From Hirudo medicinalis (Eukaryota; Annelida; Clitellata; Hirudinida; Hirudinidae), in the NCBI GenBank assembly GCA_011800805.1, contig MPNW01000250.1:26464-90463 (forward strand): a stretch of DNA of 64,000 nucleotides. The letters run 5' to 3'. The position numbers and the translations under genes were made by a program. Numbering within the stretch: the stretch's first letter is position 1; each line of letters starts with the position of its first letter. Positions 1-14,428 of this stretch are shown here, piece after piece. Under the pieces are notes generated by a model that saw only the letters and a list, made by a program, of their open reading frames with translations, made no database searches and had not been told where the DNA came from.

Positions 1-2525
1 AAAAATCAGTAAGGAGCTTTCGAGACCGTGGCATCAATTCCATCTTATCAGATTCTTGCTTCCGTCTCCGGCACGAGTTCTTCTCTCCATTTTGAAGGTT
101 GGACATTTCCCCAGGCAGCTGTTGAGGTTGGTGGTTGAGGAATTACCACGTGGTTACTGTTTCTCTTTTCCACATCTTTTCACCATAACCAACCCATACA
201 TGCTCACCACTATATGGTTTTTATGATTTCCAAGAGCAATAAATTCTTTTTTTAAGCTCGGATTTTCTTATTTTTAAATCTTCAATTTGGAGCGATAAAT
301 TAATAAAATTGTATTTGGTTTTATCGAAATTAAATGCAATTGATATATTGGTTTTAATGCTTTCTCAGATAATCTTTTTATTTTTGAAGCGTTTTTAATA
401 TTTGATATTTTTTTATTTATCTCACTTTTTAGATATTTTCATATAGTTTCATTTCAATTAAAACTTTACGTTTGACATCCTTCTAAAGGCAGTCAAAATT
501 TTAATGAAGTGAGACTCGATTAATCCAAAGAATTAAAATTCCTTCATTCCTTTATCTAATGATTTGTATAATCCTCTACTTGTGCATTCTATCGAGGATC
601 GAGGGATCGAGGTTATTACTCCTGAACCACTTGGACTTTTATAAATTAATGCCTCTATAATCTTCGGTGACGATTTCCAAATCAAAGCAGAGCAACAGCA
701 ACAACAACGATATTAACCGGGTGATAATGTAGCAACTTCTATAACGCGGCCGTAGATTGACGTCTGTGACATAACTACACCAGATGAAAAGGAAGGTCTT
801 CAACAACGATGCCCACAAAAATAGTGAATAAAACATCGCTGCCACCAAAATAACTTAGATTCAAGGGATAAATTTCATTAATCATGGAACTTCTTAAAGT
901 GAAAAAACTCACTGAATTGTTGAATTCTTAGGAAAAGTGGAAAAATGCACAAAATCGTTTCTAAATGTTTTACAGTCCTTCCGACGACGATCGCAAAAGA
1001 AGCGATGCCCGTCTTTGCTGCCTGCTTTCCGAAGCATTGTTTTGAGTGGATTTCATTACCACGCACAGGTGCTTCTAGACACTCCACCTGCATCAGAGTG
1101 GAAAGGATGCGCAGGAAATTCTGGCGATCTGGAGAGTTGACACATTCACCATTCACCGGAGTTCGAGGAAATCAGTTTTTAGAATTCTCTTTATTGATCT
1201 CAATGTTTCGTTTTAATGAAACATTTTTTGATGTTTACACCCGGTAATTAAATCGAGGTTTCATCACCTCAATATTTATCGACATGTCTGTCACCTTCAT
1301 CATCATCATCATCGTCATCGTCATCGTCATCGTCGACGTCGTCGTCGTCGTCGTCGTAGCGTCGTCATCGTCGTCGTCGTCGTCAACGTCATCGTCAACG
1401 TCGTCGTCATCATCATCATCATCATCGTCAACATCATCGTCATCAACATCATCATCATCGTGTGCATCATGCATTGGGTACTTAATGAATAATTAACTTT
1501 TTCCACCATGACATTCCAAGTGCAACATCTTCAAATGGTTTCCAGCCTTTTCAATTACTTCCTCCTGCTGTTTAATTTATTCCTTGAAAATATTTTCCCA
1601 AATTTGGGCCTGAATGACGTTCTCTTCCGTGAATCTCCAACGACATTACGTCAGCGACGACGACAACAACAACAACAAGAGGAGGAAAACAAAACAAAAA
1701 AGTCAATCGCGTTGTACAAGCCCGTCGGGTCCCTCTGCGCCCCTGAATAATGAATAGGAGCAGCGAATACGCTCTCGTGTACGCCTCTGTTTCCACAACG
1801 TGCTCGTATTCGTCCTCTTCCCTTCAACATCTCTCCCTTTCCACCTAAGTGACAACGTGCATTTCCGCCACATAGTCATTGACCTGGAATTGTAAAAATT
1901 CTTCCAGAGTTCGCGTTTTGAACGCCCGGATAGTCGATCCGTCTCGGAATCGTTCGAATAATGACTGGAGTCGGGCTGGAAATACTGTCAGTCGTAAGTT
2001 CTTTGCTCCTTTCGGTGGCTGGCGATTGTTGGAAAAATGAGATGTAACTCCAGACGAAAACGTAGTCAATTTCCGATGCCTCTGTGCTTTGTTTATTGCA
2101 CGAGCACGCTAAAATAAATCTAAAATATTAACGCACCATTTCATGAAAGTCGCTCGCAAAGATTGAAATCCCGAAGGAAGTGAATTTCGAGAGCTCACAT
2201 GAGAATTGGCTGAACTTTAAAATCGGATATTTTATCGAAAAGTTTCAGAGAAATCGTTGTCGTTCTCTTGAGAAAGATTTGTCTCTCAAATTTCGTTGGA
2301 TTACAGCAACCGTTCTGTTATTAATGAAATTGAAAATATGAATATTCTTTGAAGCAATTTCATAATTCGTAATGTTTTGATTGGATTAATTCATTCATTG
2401 GAAGGTAAGAAGTGCTTCTAATACAATGTAGCAACAGAAGGCATTCGTCGAAAAGACAAATATTCATTTGAATTTAATGCCACCAAATCTTCGAATACAC
2501 GAGACAATCCCATTTTCAACGCAGA
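1..2525. other. Upstream region, no gene supported
   Basis: I see no coding exon with convincing splice sites or family similarity here. The region is AT-rich and holds a GTC/ATC trinucleotide array at about 1294-1470, which creates artificial Ser/Val or Asp/Met reading frames. It may contain the promoter and untranslated first exon of the calcium channel gene that follows, but no specific element can be pointed to. Confidence 0.6.
1294..1470. repeat. ATC/GTC trinucleotide microsatellite
   Basis: Imperfect runs of ATC, GTC and occasionally AAC span about 175 bases. They read as homopolymer-like peptides in all frames, so the open frames over them are not genes. Confidence 0.9.
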
Positions 2526-5500
2526 ATGAAGAAAAGCGAGGAACCGACAGCTGAGGTTTGTGAAGTCGGAAGCACTGAGGTGGGTTTCAAGAGAGAAGGA
2601 GTGGACATGGAGAGCCATGCCGAAGAGATTCCATCTCGTTTCCACCACGGCGGAATGAGTGCAGGACCTGGAGGAATGGGAGACTGGAACATGGTAGGAC
2701 GGAGGTTCAACAAGCTGGATATGCTCGGAGCTGGGATGAAACATTCCACCAACAGGTCTCTTTTCATCTTCAACGAAGGAAACTTTATTCGCAAGTCTGC
2801 TCAAACAATCATAGAATGGGGATATCCTTTGTCGAAGTTGAATGTCGAGAACAAATTTGTTTATTATTCTCAAATTAATGTAAAACATCAATTTTATGGC
2901 ATTTTAAACACACCTGAAATATCGTTATTTTCTTCAACTATTGACACGCCTTTTGAATACATGGTCTTACTGACCATCATCGCAAACTGCGTCGTCCTAG
3001 CGTTGGAGGAACACCTTCCAGAAAATGACAAAACCCCTCTCAGCCTTGAATTGGTTGGTAGAAGTATATTTGCATTCTCTCAGAATCGAGGTACTTACGT
3101 CAGTCAATCTTCATTAAATTTCGACACGTTTTTGACAGGCAAATAAAAACTCGATGAACCCGTGAATGGCTTTAAATTACTCAATAAATGATTAAATCAT
3201 TGTTATATGCAAGAATTCAAACAATCTAATCATCTTTTTGTAAAATATTCTCGTTATTATTGAAGGAGAAGACGGAGATATACTTTCTGATGATATTCTG
3301 CATCGAAGCCACGTTCAAAATCGTGGCGTTGGGGTTCGTGCTGCACAGGGGGGCTTACCTCAGGAACGCTTGGAATATCATGGATTTCGTGGTCGTCGTC
3401 ACAGGGTTCGTTTTTGAACGTTTTTTGAGATTAGAAGGTCGGAAAATGGAGTCGTCATTTTTACTGTCATGGAGGTCCAATTGGTTCACAAGTTTATGCG
3501 GCCAAAACTGCCCTCTAAATGCCTTCCCGCCGCAGGCAGTTTGAAAAGGAATTATTTCATCTCCTCCCCCTTTTTCATTCTTGTTTTATGCCAAATGTCT
3601 CACTCGTGTGCTTCCAAGGTTGAGCACGGAGTCGAATTATTTGAATATAAATGTTTAGAAATGGAAATCGAATAGAAATCACATCAAATTGACAGTTTCT
3701 CACGATATTATTCTATGGCTGAATGGCGAAAATTTATTTTGCAACATCACAATGGACGAGATGGACGCAGCACGGAGGTCTTAGAATGTCCGAAAGGAAA
3801 TCCACTCAAAAAACAAACAATCGAATGTGTCTCCATCTTTTTCAAAAAAGGATTCTTTCCCAGACAGCATTTCGATATCATGCCTCAATGATTTGCCAGG
3901 ATTGTTGTCTTTGCACCTCACTTGCGTATGTAATAGGCTTGGATGAATTGATTTCTTTCAGTGTCATTAAGATTGTCGAAAGCGTTCAAATCTGAACCAA
4001 CATTTACATGTCACTTAGTCGACCAACTAAAGCAACTGATACAACCAGGTCAATTGGCGATCGTTCGTTTTCATTAAGACGGCAATTGTGCCGTCCTATC
4101 TCATGAATGAAGACTTTTTTGAAGCAATAAACGGCTATTAATGCGATGCCGAATATTATTAATAATTATGTTTATTATTATCCTCATTATGTTGATACTC
4201 CTCTGAAAATCATTTGTCATTTCTCCAATATCTTTCAGCGAATGCATTTTGTTGACGGATACTTTCCATCCTGCGATGATCAAACGAGTATGCCTAGACT
4301 CGCAAGGTGTACCAGGCTGTCCTTTGCTTACCGAAGACCGGCTTGCATGGAAATAATTATTATCCTCCCGGTGCCGAAGAACAAACACGGCTAAAGAACA
4401 CCGTGTAGCGATACGAATCGGTCATTCGGAATTATCACCTTTCTCTATACATAGCAATTCTCGTTCTATGTTATTCTTCAGTAATCCACGAGTATTACCA
4501 CGTTAAGGGCCTGTAAACCCTTACTTAACGTAAGAGTTATTCTTGATATTCGGATACTTTTTCGTTGTTTAAACTTTCGACTTTCTTTAGTTGCATCTGA
4601 CCCGAATTAATTTTAAGCTAAGATCTCATTCCCATAGTTCTTTGGAAGATTTGCAGTTGTTCCAGACATAAATACCGCCTTTCTGAGAGTAGGTTCATGA
4701 AAATTTCAAGCGCTGAAAAATGCTTTAATGATTCGGAGCACACGATGCACACGGCCACGAAATTGCCTAACATACGAGCGCTCTGAAAGGTTCCGTGCAC
4801 GCTGGAATAAAAAAATGTCCCGCCTTTCTAGCAGTTTCTGCAGACTTTCAGTGATTTTCAGTTGCACTCGTTCCGCCAGTAAATTTGAGAAACACAGTCG
4901 AGAGAACGAACGCACTGCCGAAAAGCAGACGATGCTGAATCATCTTCGCGCTGCCACCGTTCATAATTATGTCCTGTTTGAATTTTCTTCCATTTTCTCG
5001 AGTTATCTCCATTTTAATGTCAGGAGACTTCCATTCCTTCGTCACTCATGCTTCCATCTCTGCGACGTTGACTCTTTCATTCCGATGGCTGGAGAGAATG
5101 CAAAGGGCATTATTGATCTTTCATCGAGATTCCAGCCTCGTATCGAAACATATTTCGTCATAGCAAATATAGCAAACGCCTACACGAATAAGTTTTTAGA
5201 ATAAGTTCAGATTTGTTCTTCATGTTAAACCAAAACAAAACATCGAGAAGCATCAAGTTACGACAAAATCCTTTGCATCTGTTCGAGTTCCGAAATAGAG
5301 AGAAATAAATTAATGAGACTGGAAAGAAATCGATGAATGAAGGCGACAAGCAACGGAGAAATTCCACAATCTGGAAAAGCGGAAGCACCCAGTGGTCCTG
5401 ATGAAGCGATTGTGCTTTGAACTCATTTCAGTTATTCCAAGTGTTGGAAGCGAAAAACGACTTTTTTTCGATATTGGACTTATCGAAATTCCTCCCCGTT

Positions 5501-8500
5501 TTTTTTTTCATTTCGCATTTCCTCGCTTGTTCTCACGTTCTTCATAAATTATGGAAATCAATTCTAAAGTTACGAGGCTGGTGATATGCCGAGTTCAACT
5601 CACTTTTCCAATATTAATTCTTGAATTTACGAAATGAAAAAGGAGCCATTCATTGCGAAACTGTAGCGTAACTGCTGGCTGTTTGTCATATCAGTTCTGC
5701 TAGGAACAGAATTCACACGATATGAACCTTTTCAATGCCAGGAAGAGATATAAAATTAGATTGACCATAAAATTCTCCCATTTGAACCCCCACTTATTGA
5801 CCAAGGTATGCAGACCTGCTTACTTATGCGTCGATCATCAAATCCAAAGAAATATGCAAAAGTGCAGTTCGTTCACAACTCAAACATCCGCCTGGTTAAA
5901 GCGAATCCGGTTAAGATGGCTACAAGATGATGAACTTGTTTCAGGTTCTTGTCCATCTTCATAAAGAAATTTGACCAGCCGGCACTGAGAGCACTGAGGG
6001 TTCTTAGGCCTCTGAAGCTTGTCACTGGGTTTGAAAGTAAGGCAAAAGTCCTTTAAGAGGGGTCCCTCACGAAAAATCGGTTGACGATTGAAATAAAATC
6101 AAAACAGTCGTCATTAGTCGCCTCTCTCGGCATCAGTGGAGCATGACAGGATGTGCTTAGTAATTCCACGTAGACGTGAATTTGTAGCGTTTCAACCTGC
6201 CAAACCGGTAGATTGGCTTTCATTTGTTTAGTAGACAGACCCGAGTTCAAATTATGTTTCCATTTTCGTTCGTGTGCAGGGCTAGGGTTGATGTTTTGAA
6301 AGTCGTGCATTTGTCAACGCTTTGAGTATTCGTGATAGATGGACTGCCATAGTTGTAGAAATTCTAGGTACGATTACATTCACGAATTTGTCGGGAATTG
6401 AGCTTCCAAATTATGTTGAGTTTTGTGTTCAGCTGTTTGAATTATTTCCTTTATTCAACCGCTAAATCCTCCAGTCGATTTTCAAGCCGAAAAGCTCTCG
6501 CGCAAGCAAAGCTACGACGCGACTTATTGAGCCGTTTAAAAGTGAACATAAACAAAATACGAGCTGAAAAAATTAAAACATCTTTGAAACTTTCATTATA
6601 GGTTTATTACTCTCTTTGCTAGTGGGGGTAGTGCTAGTAATTTTAATTTGAGAACACTGAGAGCTGTCAGAGTCCTTCGTCCTCTGAAACTGGTATCAGG
6701 CGTGCCAAGTAGGTCATTTTTCTCAAAATTCCGAATCAATTTAGATGAATAAATGATGTTTATTCTAGAAATTTTTGTTCGCTTTTTTTAGCCATTGATT
6801 TTGCTTTTAGTTTGTTTGCATTTACGGACATGTGATTAAAAAAAATTGCAAGAATGATCTCTGTGCATGTCAATTTTGCTTCACTTGCTTGCCGTGTCGT
6901 GATATGAATGGAATTTATGCGAGCGTTTACATTAGAGGAAATTACATTAATTCTCTAACGTTATTAATTTAAATCCTACCATGACCAATAAGCAAACATT
7001 CATCTCCATTGCAAGGCCTCCAGGTGGTGTTAAAGTCGATCCTCAAAGCCATGGCTCCGCTTCTACAGATTGCCTTACTAGTTCTCTTCGCCATCGTCAT
7101 TTTCGCCATCATCGGTCTGGAGTTTCTGGCCGGTGCTTTTCACAGCACATGCAGGTTCCAAACAGGTTAGTTACTTTTATAGTTGCATTGTTTAAACCTT
7201 TTTTTCTTGCCGATTTTTGTTTTTAAACCTTCGTGTGCAAAAGCTCCGAAATGGCTGAGACATAAACAAATCTTTTTCGAACAGCAGGCACCTCTTGACA
7301 GCCGTAATCCAGCATAAATCCGTATTCATTCCGCTCTCTCAGTGGATCAGAAGAGCCGTGTGTGGGGCATAATTTGATTTCCTGACATCATCTTCTCTTT
7401 ATTGGATTGCTGTGTAGAATGAACTTTCTTTCACACTTCTATCGATTTTCCCGTATTATTCCTGCTCTCGACTGGATGTTCTTGCTGAAACAACTTTTTA
7501 TGCTATTATAATTTTAATTGTAATATTTTCAATCAGATTTAGATTAAAAGTTGGTGAAAATAATTAAGCAACTCTTAAACTGTACAGGTTAAAAATTGTT
7601 CAAAAATTCGGCGAACAAATCCTACTCTGTAATTATAATTAGCTTAGTAATCGAACTTCCATGACAACTAATTAATTGCTTAATTAATAATTTCAGGTGA
7701 AATCGATTTAGCTGGAGAAGATGAAATCACACCTTGTCAGGATCCAGCTTCCTCCAAGTTTTTCTTGGGTCAAGGTTTCGAATGCCCCAACACTTCTAGC
7801 TGCAAGCCCTACTGGGAGGGGCCAAAGCATGGGATAATCAGTTTCGACAACATCGGGTACGCCATGCTGACTGTTTTCCAGTGCATCACAATGGAAGGGT
7901 GGACCACGGTCTTGTATTATGTGAGTTGATGCCTTTCCAAACTTTCTAGGCGCATTCATGTCTGGAGAAAAGTTTGTTTTTTTTCGTAGTGAAACTATAA
8001 TAATTATAGATATAATGTAACGTTTATTACGCAATTATGGATTTTAGTCAGTCGCACTTATAAATATAATAATTTTCTAGAAGAATTACACTCCACACTT
8101 GAATCAATGCTTATTTGTGATATCAAAACTTATCGCTCAAGACCCTGCGAATATATTTAGATGAGATTCAAGGAGGAAATATAAAATTATAATATAAAAA
8201 TATAATTTCAGACCAACGATGCCTCCGGAACGAATTTTCCTTGGATGTACTTCGTGCCCCTCATCATCATTGGTTCATTCTTCATGCTCAACCTCGTCCT
8301 TGGAGTCCTCAGCGGGTCAGTCCAATTTAGGCTCCCAAAATTATTTATTTTACAAATGAGCATCAAAAGTTGGAAAAGATTCATATTGAGATTTTAAGTT
8401 GATGGAACAATGAAGTTTAATGAAATTTAAAAAACAAATAAATGAATACACACAAAAAAGGTATTTTTTCAATTTATTTTCAATTTTCCGTGAGCTGGTC

Positions 8501-11500
8501 ATATCTGAGCTTAAAGGTTTTCCAAAGTAATTACATTAGCATTTATTAATTCGAGACTTCAATGAGATTAAAATTTATTAGAATTTGAAGTTTCGAATTT
8601 AAAAGTCCACAAATCAGTTTTAAATCAACCTCTAAAACCTCACCTCACTCAATTCATTCTTTGCATTGGAAGAAGAGGACGAGGACTAAGCCATCCTCTG
8701 GAGTCAGTCAAGCGCCAAATCGAAGGCGATCGCCACAAACTTCCAGCCATTTATCCGCCTCATTTTTCCACTAATCCCACCTGCACCAACAGGCAGACGT
8801 TTTGCGACGGAAATTCCACGATTTTGGTCCTTAATCCCGTGATTTATAAGATGTTCCTTTTAGAGCTCTCATCTCACTTAAATGCGGCCTCCAAGTTGAT
8901 TTATGCATTTGATATTAAAAAAATAAATATACAAAAATAAGAATTTCATTTTTTCTCATACGCTATTTGCTTATATTTCAATGAAGGGAATTCGCCAAGG
9001 AAAGGGAAAGAGTGGAAAGTCGGAGGGCATTCTTGAAGCTGAGGAAACAGCAGCAAATAGAACGCGAACTTAACGGCTACCTGGAGTGGATCTGCAAAGC
9101 AGGTCTGTGACCTGATTTTGCCGAATTTCATGAAAACATGATTCGACATAAGACACGCGTGGGAGGTCCAAAGAGACTTTAAAACAGCATAAATTAAAAA
9201 AGAAGTTTGTCTCAATTGATTTCCAACAGGTGATACACGAGAAACATTGAATTGGATAGGTGAATTATAATGAACAAATGAATTGTAATGAACGGGTGAA
9301 TTATGATGTGAAGTTGACTTGAAAGTTTTTCGTGTTTTTGATCTTTGTGCATTGAGTGGAGATGGAGAGCCATGTTGTGACATGGAGAGGTCTGTAAAGC
9401 AACGCAGATGGACATCGCTGGCGAACATGATGACGACGAAGAGGCTGTGAAGACTTTGATGATGATGATGAAAATATTGATGATGACAAAGAGGCTGATG
9501 AAGGCTTTGATGATAATGAAAAAAGCGATAACGAAGAGGCTGATAATGATTATGGCGGTAATGATGATTGTTGTCACAATTTGTTTGCATCGTATTCGAC
9601 GGTCAATCAGAAATGTATCGTCATAACATTGACGAAATTGCTCAACTAAATGTTTTGAACATTAAAATTGTTAAAGTTTAAAAAATAACGTGAAATTGAA
9701 TTATTCCAATTTAGAAACGACAAGTTCTAATTATAGATGCAATATTATGCATAATTTACATCCAAACGAAATGCTGATTACTATCCAAAAATACTGATGT
9801 TTGAGCGTGGATCGATGGAGGAGCTTCCGATGGAAATTGCGTTGGACTGGAATATTTCGAAATAAGCTCCATACTTGGTGCTCCACTGTTAATCGATAAA
9901 TTCTTCCTAAGCCTTTGGAATTAAAATAAATTATGCAAACATGTTTCGAACCTCTGAAAAAAATGTTTGTCAATATGTTTGTTGGCCTCCAATGTCGCAG
10001 TTGGTGATCATTTTGTTAGCTTTGTCTTAATGTTTTCTTCATTTAAATTGAAGTTGGAAATTATTATTAATGATCAGATGTTGTTAAGTAATTATGAGTT
10101 AATAATTATTGGGCTTAAATAATTAATAATATTACAAATTAATGTTATAGTAATATTGTAGTAATTAATGTCATAAATTAAAATAATTTAGCATTATAAT
10201 AAATTATTTTAGGGCATGACTTTTTTTTATAATCGGATCTTTTGCAAGTTTGCGAGGTAAATGATGCCATCAAACTCAAGAGCGCACTTGAGTTAAAATT
10301 CTCATCCGAACATATTTACATTTAAAAGTGAAATTATTTTTTCTCGAAATTGCCGCCATCATCCGAAATTACGAGCAGACGAAGTCCGTACTCATGCGGA
10401 GAATTGGGAATGACGGAAGCCTTATGAATAAATAATTTTGAGCTCATTAATATTCATTCTCTCGCAGAAGAGGTTATACTCAACGAGCAGGAGACAACTG
10501 ACGAAGAGAAGAGGAAGATAATTGAGAGTAAGTGTTTCCATGAATAATTTATTTACGCTAATGAGGTTTAATTAAATATTCATGAATAACTCCAGATCGG
10601 GTGGAAACGTGTATTACACCACGTAAAGACAATATGGTCTCCTTTACATAATTAACAAGAGCACTTCTTTCCAATGATTTCTAATTTTAGATCGTCCCAT
10701 TTAACTTTCAAGACCTTGTACGATGACTTTAATCATGTTTTGATTCATGGGAAAGATATTAATAAAGTGAAATTTAAGACTTTAAATTTAGAATAAACAA
10801 GTCATTATTCCTGTACTACGTTACATTATTGCTGAATTATTACACTTCTTAATTCCATCACTTTAAATTTATTCAACATTTATTCGATAATTTTGAATCC
10901 AATTTTTAAAGCCTTAGAAACTGAATATTGTTTATTTAATTTAAAGCAACATTTATTTTTACAAATATTATATTCCATCTGTATTCTATGTTCGCATCTC
11001 AAATTCAGCGAGGCGGAGAATAGCAACCAGGAAGATGAAGCAGATAAAGAGCAATACTAGCAAGGATACCGATGAAATGGAAGATGGTGAAGAAAACGAG
11101 GAATTGTTTGGTTATTAAAATATAATATTATATTTTCATAATTTAATTACAATGTTTAGATAATTTAATTGTAATATTTAATAATAAAATAATAATTTTA
11201 TTTCACAAGACGATATGTTTTGTTATGAGGCAGGTGCATTCCCAAAGGAGTAAAAAGTGTTATTATTTTGTAAATATTAAAATTATTTAAACTTAATTAA
11301 ACATTCTAAAAGGATTTATTTAGCTCTGCAGGAAAAAACTTAATAATAATAATAGTAATAATTAATAGGAAAAATTTGTAATTACACTGTGCAAAATTAA
11401 TCTGATATACTACTTAATTATAACAATAAATTGATGAAGTAATCATCACATTACAATTGGAAAATAACCCGCTGGCATGCGCTTTCAGGATCGTCAGCGA

Positions 11501-14394
11501 GGTATCCAAAGAACACGAAGAAGATCTTCAGAAGATGCGAATCTTTTTTTAGAGCAGAAAAACGACTCCAGTAAGTCTCCTGTTATCTCTCAACCCATCC
11601 ATCTATTTACGTACTTACCTCAAGAATAAGTAACCATAATTAAGTAAATGATACATTTACGATGTAAGGTTCAAAGTTCGGCGTATAGTAAAAAGTCAGG
11701 TCTTCTACTGGCTGATCATCGTCCTTGTCTTCCTAAACACAGTCTTTGTGGCTGTCGAGCACCACAAACAGCAGGATTACCTCACTCAGTTCCTCTGTAA
11801 GTTGGATTGAAACACTTCATTATTCATTCATCTGATTAATATTCATTAAGAAATTAAAACAAGTAAACATATTTATCTGATTTATAAAATTATAACAATT
11901 TGAAAACATTTGTAAAAAATAAAAGCTTTTGAAAAGTTGAGACTGAGGTTTTCAACTGATTTTAGGATTTGGAGACAACAGTTCATCTAAGTTATGTTTG
12001 CCTAAATTCAAATAATACTTTCCAAAGTAATCATCTGGGACCCTTTGTGCCTTCACAGGGTACTCTGAGTACGTCTTCCTCGGTCTGTTCATGTTCGAAA
12101 TGCTCTTCAAAATGTACGGCCTTGGAGTCCACCTCTATTTTCAGTCGTCATTCAACATTTTCGACTGTGTCGTGAGTTTCGCTCGTTGGAAAGGGAACAT
12201 TTTTATGGAGTTCAGAATATGACGATGACGATGCTTATGATGATGATGATATTGTGATGATTTCTGATAATAATATTTGGCAGCGGTTGTTTTGATGATT
12301 GATGACATGAATACCAATTAAATAGTTTTCATATTAATACACTAACATGGACATTAATAGTAATATTTAATAGACAAGCAAATAACAACCGAATTTTTTA
12401 GTCATAATTATTTGTGGCGATTTCGAAACGTTAACATTTTTCCGGACGAACACCCAATAAATTATCGAATGTTTCTTTCAGACATAAAGTAATCTGACAA
12501 GTGACATTTAAAGAAATAAAGCTAAAAATGATCCTAATGTTAATAAATAATAACTAAATTATTGAAAATATCTGTAGAAATGTGCTAGTATATCGTGTGA
12601 ACTTTCAGGTCATAGCAGGGAGTTTGTTCGAGGTGATATGGGCAATACACTACCCTAACAGCTCTTTTGGCATCAGCATCCTCAGGGCTATGAGACTTCT
12701 GCGCATATTTAAAGTTACGAGGTAAAATACTTTAACAAATTATATTCTGCAAGAGAAATATGTTATCAATTAGAAACATCAAATTATCGATCGGTTTAAT
12801 AACTCGATCAATAATTCAGTCCATTCTTGTCATCTCGCCTGTCGACAACTTAAGTTTCCATTATGTTCAGGATAGCGCATCCGTGCATAACATGCCTAAC
12901 GCCTTTGAAATGCATTGGTGAAGGTTAAAACTTGGATAAGTGCAACCATTGCAGTATTCTCTCAATGTTTAAATAATTATTTAATAATAATATTTAATAT
13001 TTAATAATATAATTGGTAGCCAGTTCACGTTTTGAGGAAAAACTTGTTTTTCTTCCTTCTTCGAATGCTTTAGAGCTGGGAATGACTTTTGAAATTGAAG
13101 TTTTCCTGTCAAGCAAATCATTTTTACAGGTACTGGGCGTCTTTAAGGAACCTGGTCATTTCTCTGCTGAGCAGCATGAGGTCCATTGTATCTCTGCTGT
13201 TCCTTCTATTCCTCTTCATACTCATCTTTGCTCTTCTGGGAATGCAGTTGTTTGGGGGAGAGTGAGTTGACCTGAGAGTTTGCATCTTTCGAGGCAATCC
13301 AATCAATTCATCACGTCTTTTCCAGATGGAACTTCGATAACGGAAGACCGACGAGTCACTTTGACACGTTTCCAGTTGCTTTGCTCACAGTTTTCCAGGT
13401 AAAATTGGAAAATTGGAGATCAATTGTTATTATATTATTTAAACTTATATTTTAACCTATTAAGTCTAAACTTAATTTGTATTAATTGCATTCGTTTATT
13501 GTGATAAAACGACTTTTTCCCGGAATACATTTAAAATGTTGCTCACGAGTTGGCTTGTACGAAGGTCCTCACAGGAGAAGACTGGAATGAAGTCATGTTC
13601 AACGCCATCGTATCGCAGGGGGGCGTCAACGAATACGGAATGTTCTACTCCATCTACTTCATCGTCCTCGTCCTCTTTGGAAATTGTAACGTCATTTTCC
13701 ACTCGAAATGATTCATTCTTTCATTCCTCCAGGCTATAAATTTAATCATTTTTCTCAGACACTCTTCTCAACGTCTTCTTGGCCATCGCCGTTGACAACT
13801 TGGCCAATGCTCAAGAACTGACGGCAGCAGAGGAAGAGCAAGAGCTCAAGGATGAACAGGTGGTTTGGTACTTTAATTGTAATATTGTTATGGATGCATC
13901 AACATTCGATGAAAATGGCAGCGCCTTCATTGCCATCACAAGTGCAACAAATAAATCTTTTTTTATATTAATAATGTTATTATATTGTAATATAATGTAA
14001 TAATAAATAATATTATAATTATTATTGCAATTATTATAAATAATAACAATAAATTGATCACTAATTGGTTAAAGTAATAAGATTTGGGCAATAATTCAGA
14101 GACGGCAGGAAGAAATGGTGAAAGAAGGAAATTTGATTCCGTCTTCAGCATCTATCGATCCAACCCTCATCAACTTCTGTCCAGCTCCATTTCCAAACAA
14201 CCAGGATCCGAAGATAGGCAACTTCAACATGTAAGGAAATTTTGACGCTTTGACATTCTCATGTCCTTGGCAAATGTATTCCATGTATCCATAGCTTATG
14301 AAAGTAGCGATGCATTCATTAAAACAACAACAATTACAACAACAACAACAGCAGCAGCACCCGTAACAACAACAACAACAACAACAGCAACAGC

Positions 14395-14428
<34 letters not shown>

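Noticed and set aside
2822..2947. 42 extra in-frame residues between IIEW and PFEY as a real insertion in Cav2
   Set aside because: The borders match a U12 AT-AC intron and removal restores the conserved sequence exactly.
9212..9626. ORFs on both strands around a GATGATGAT region
   Set aside because: This lies in a Cav2 intron with simple-sequence composition and no splice signals or homology.
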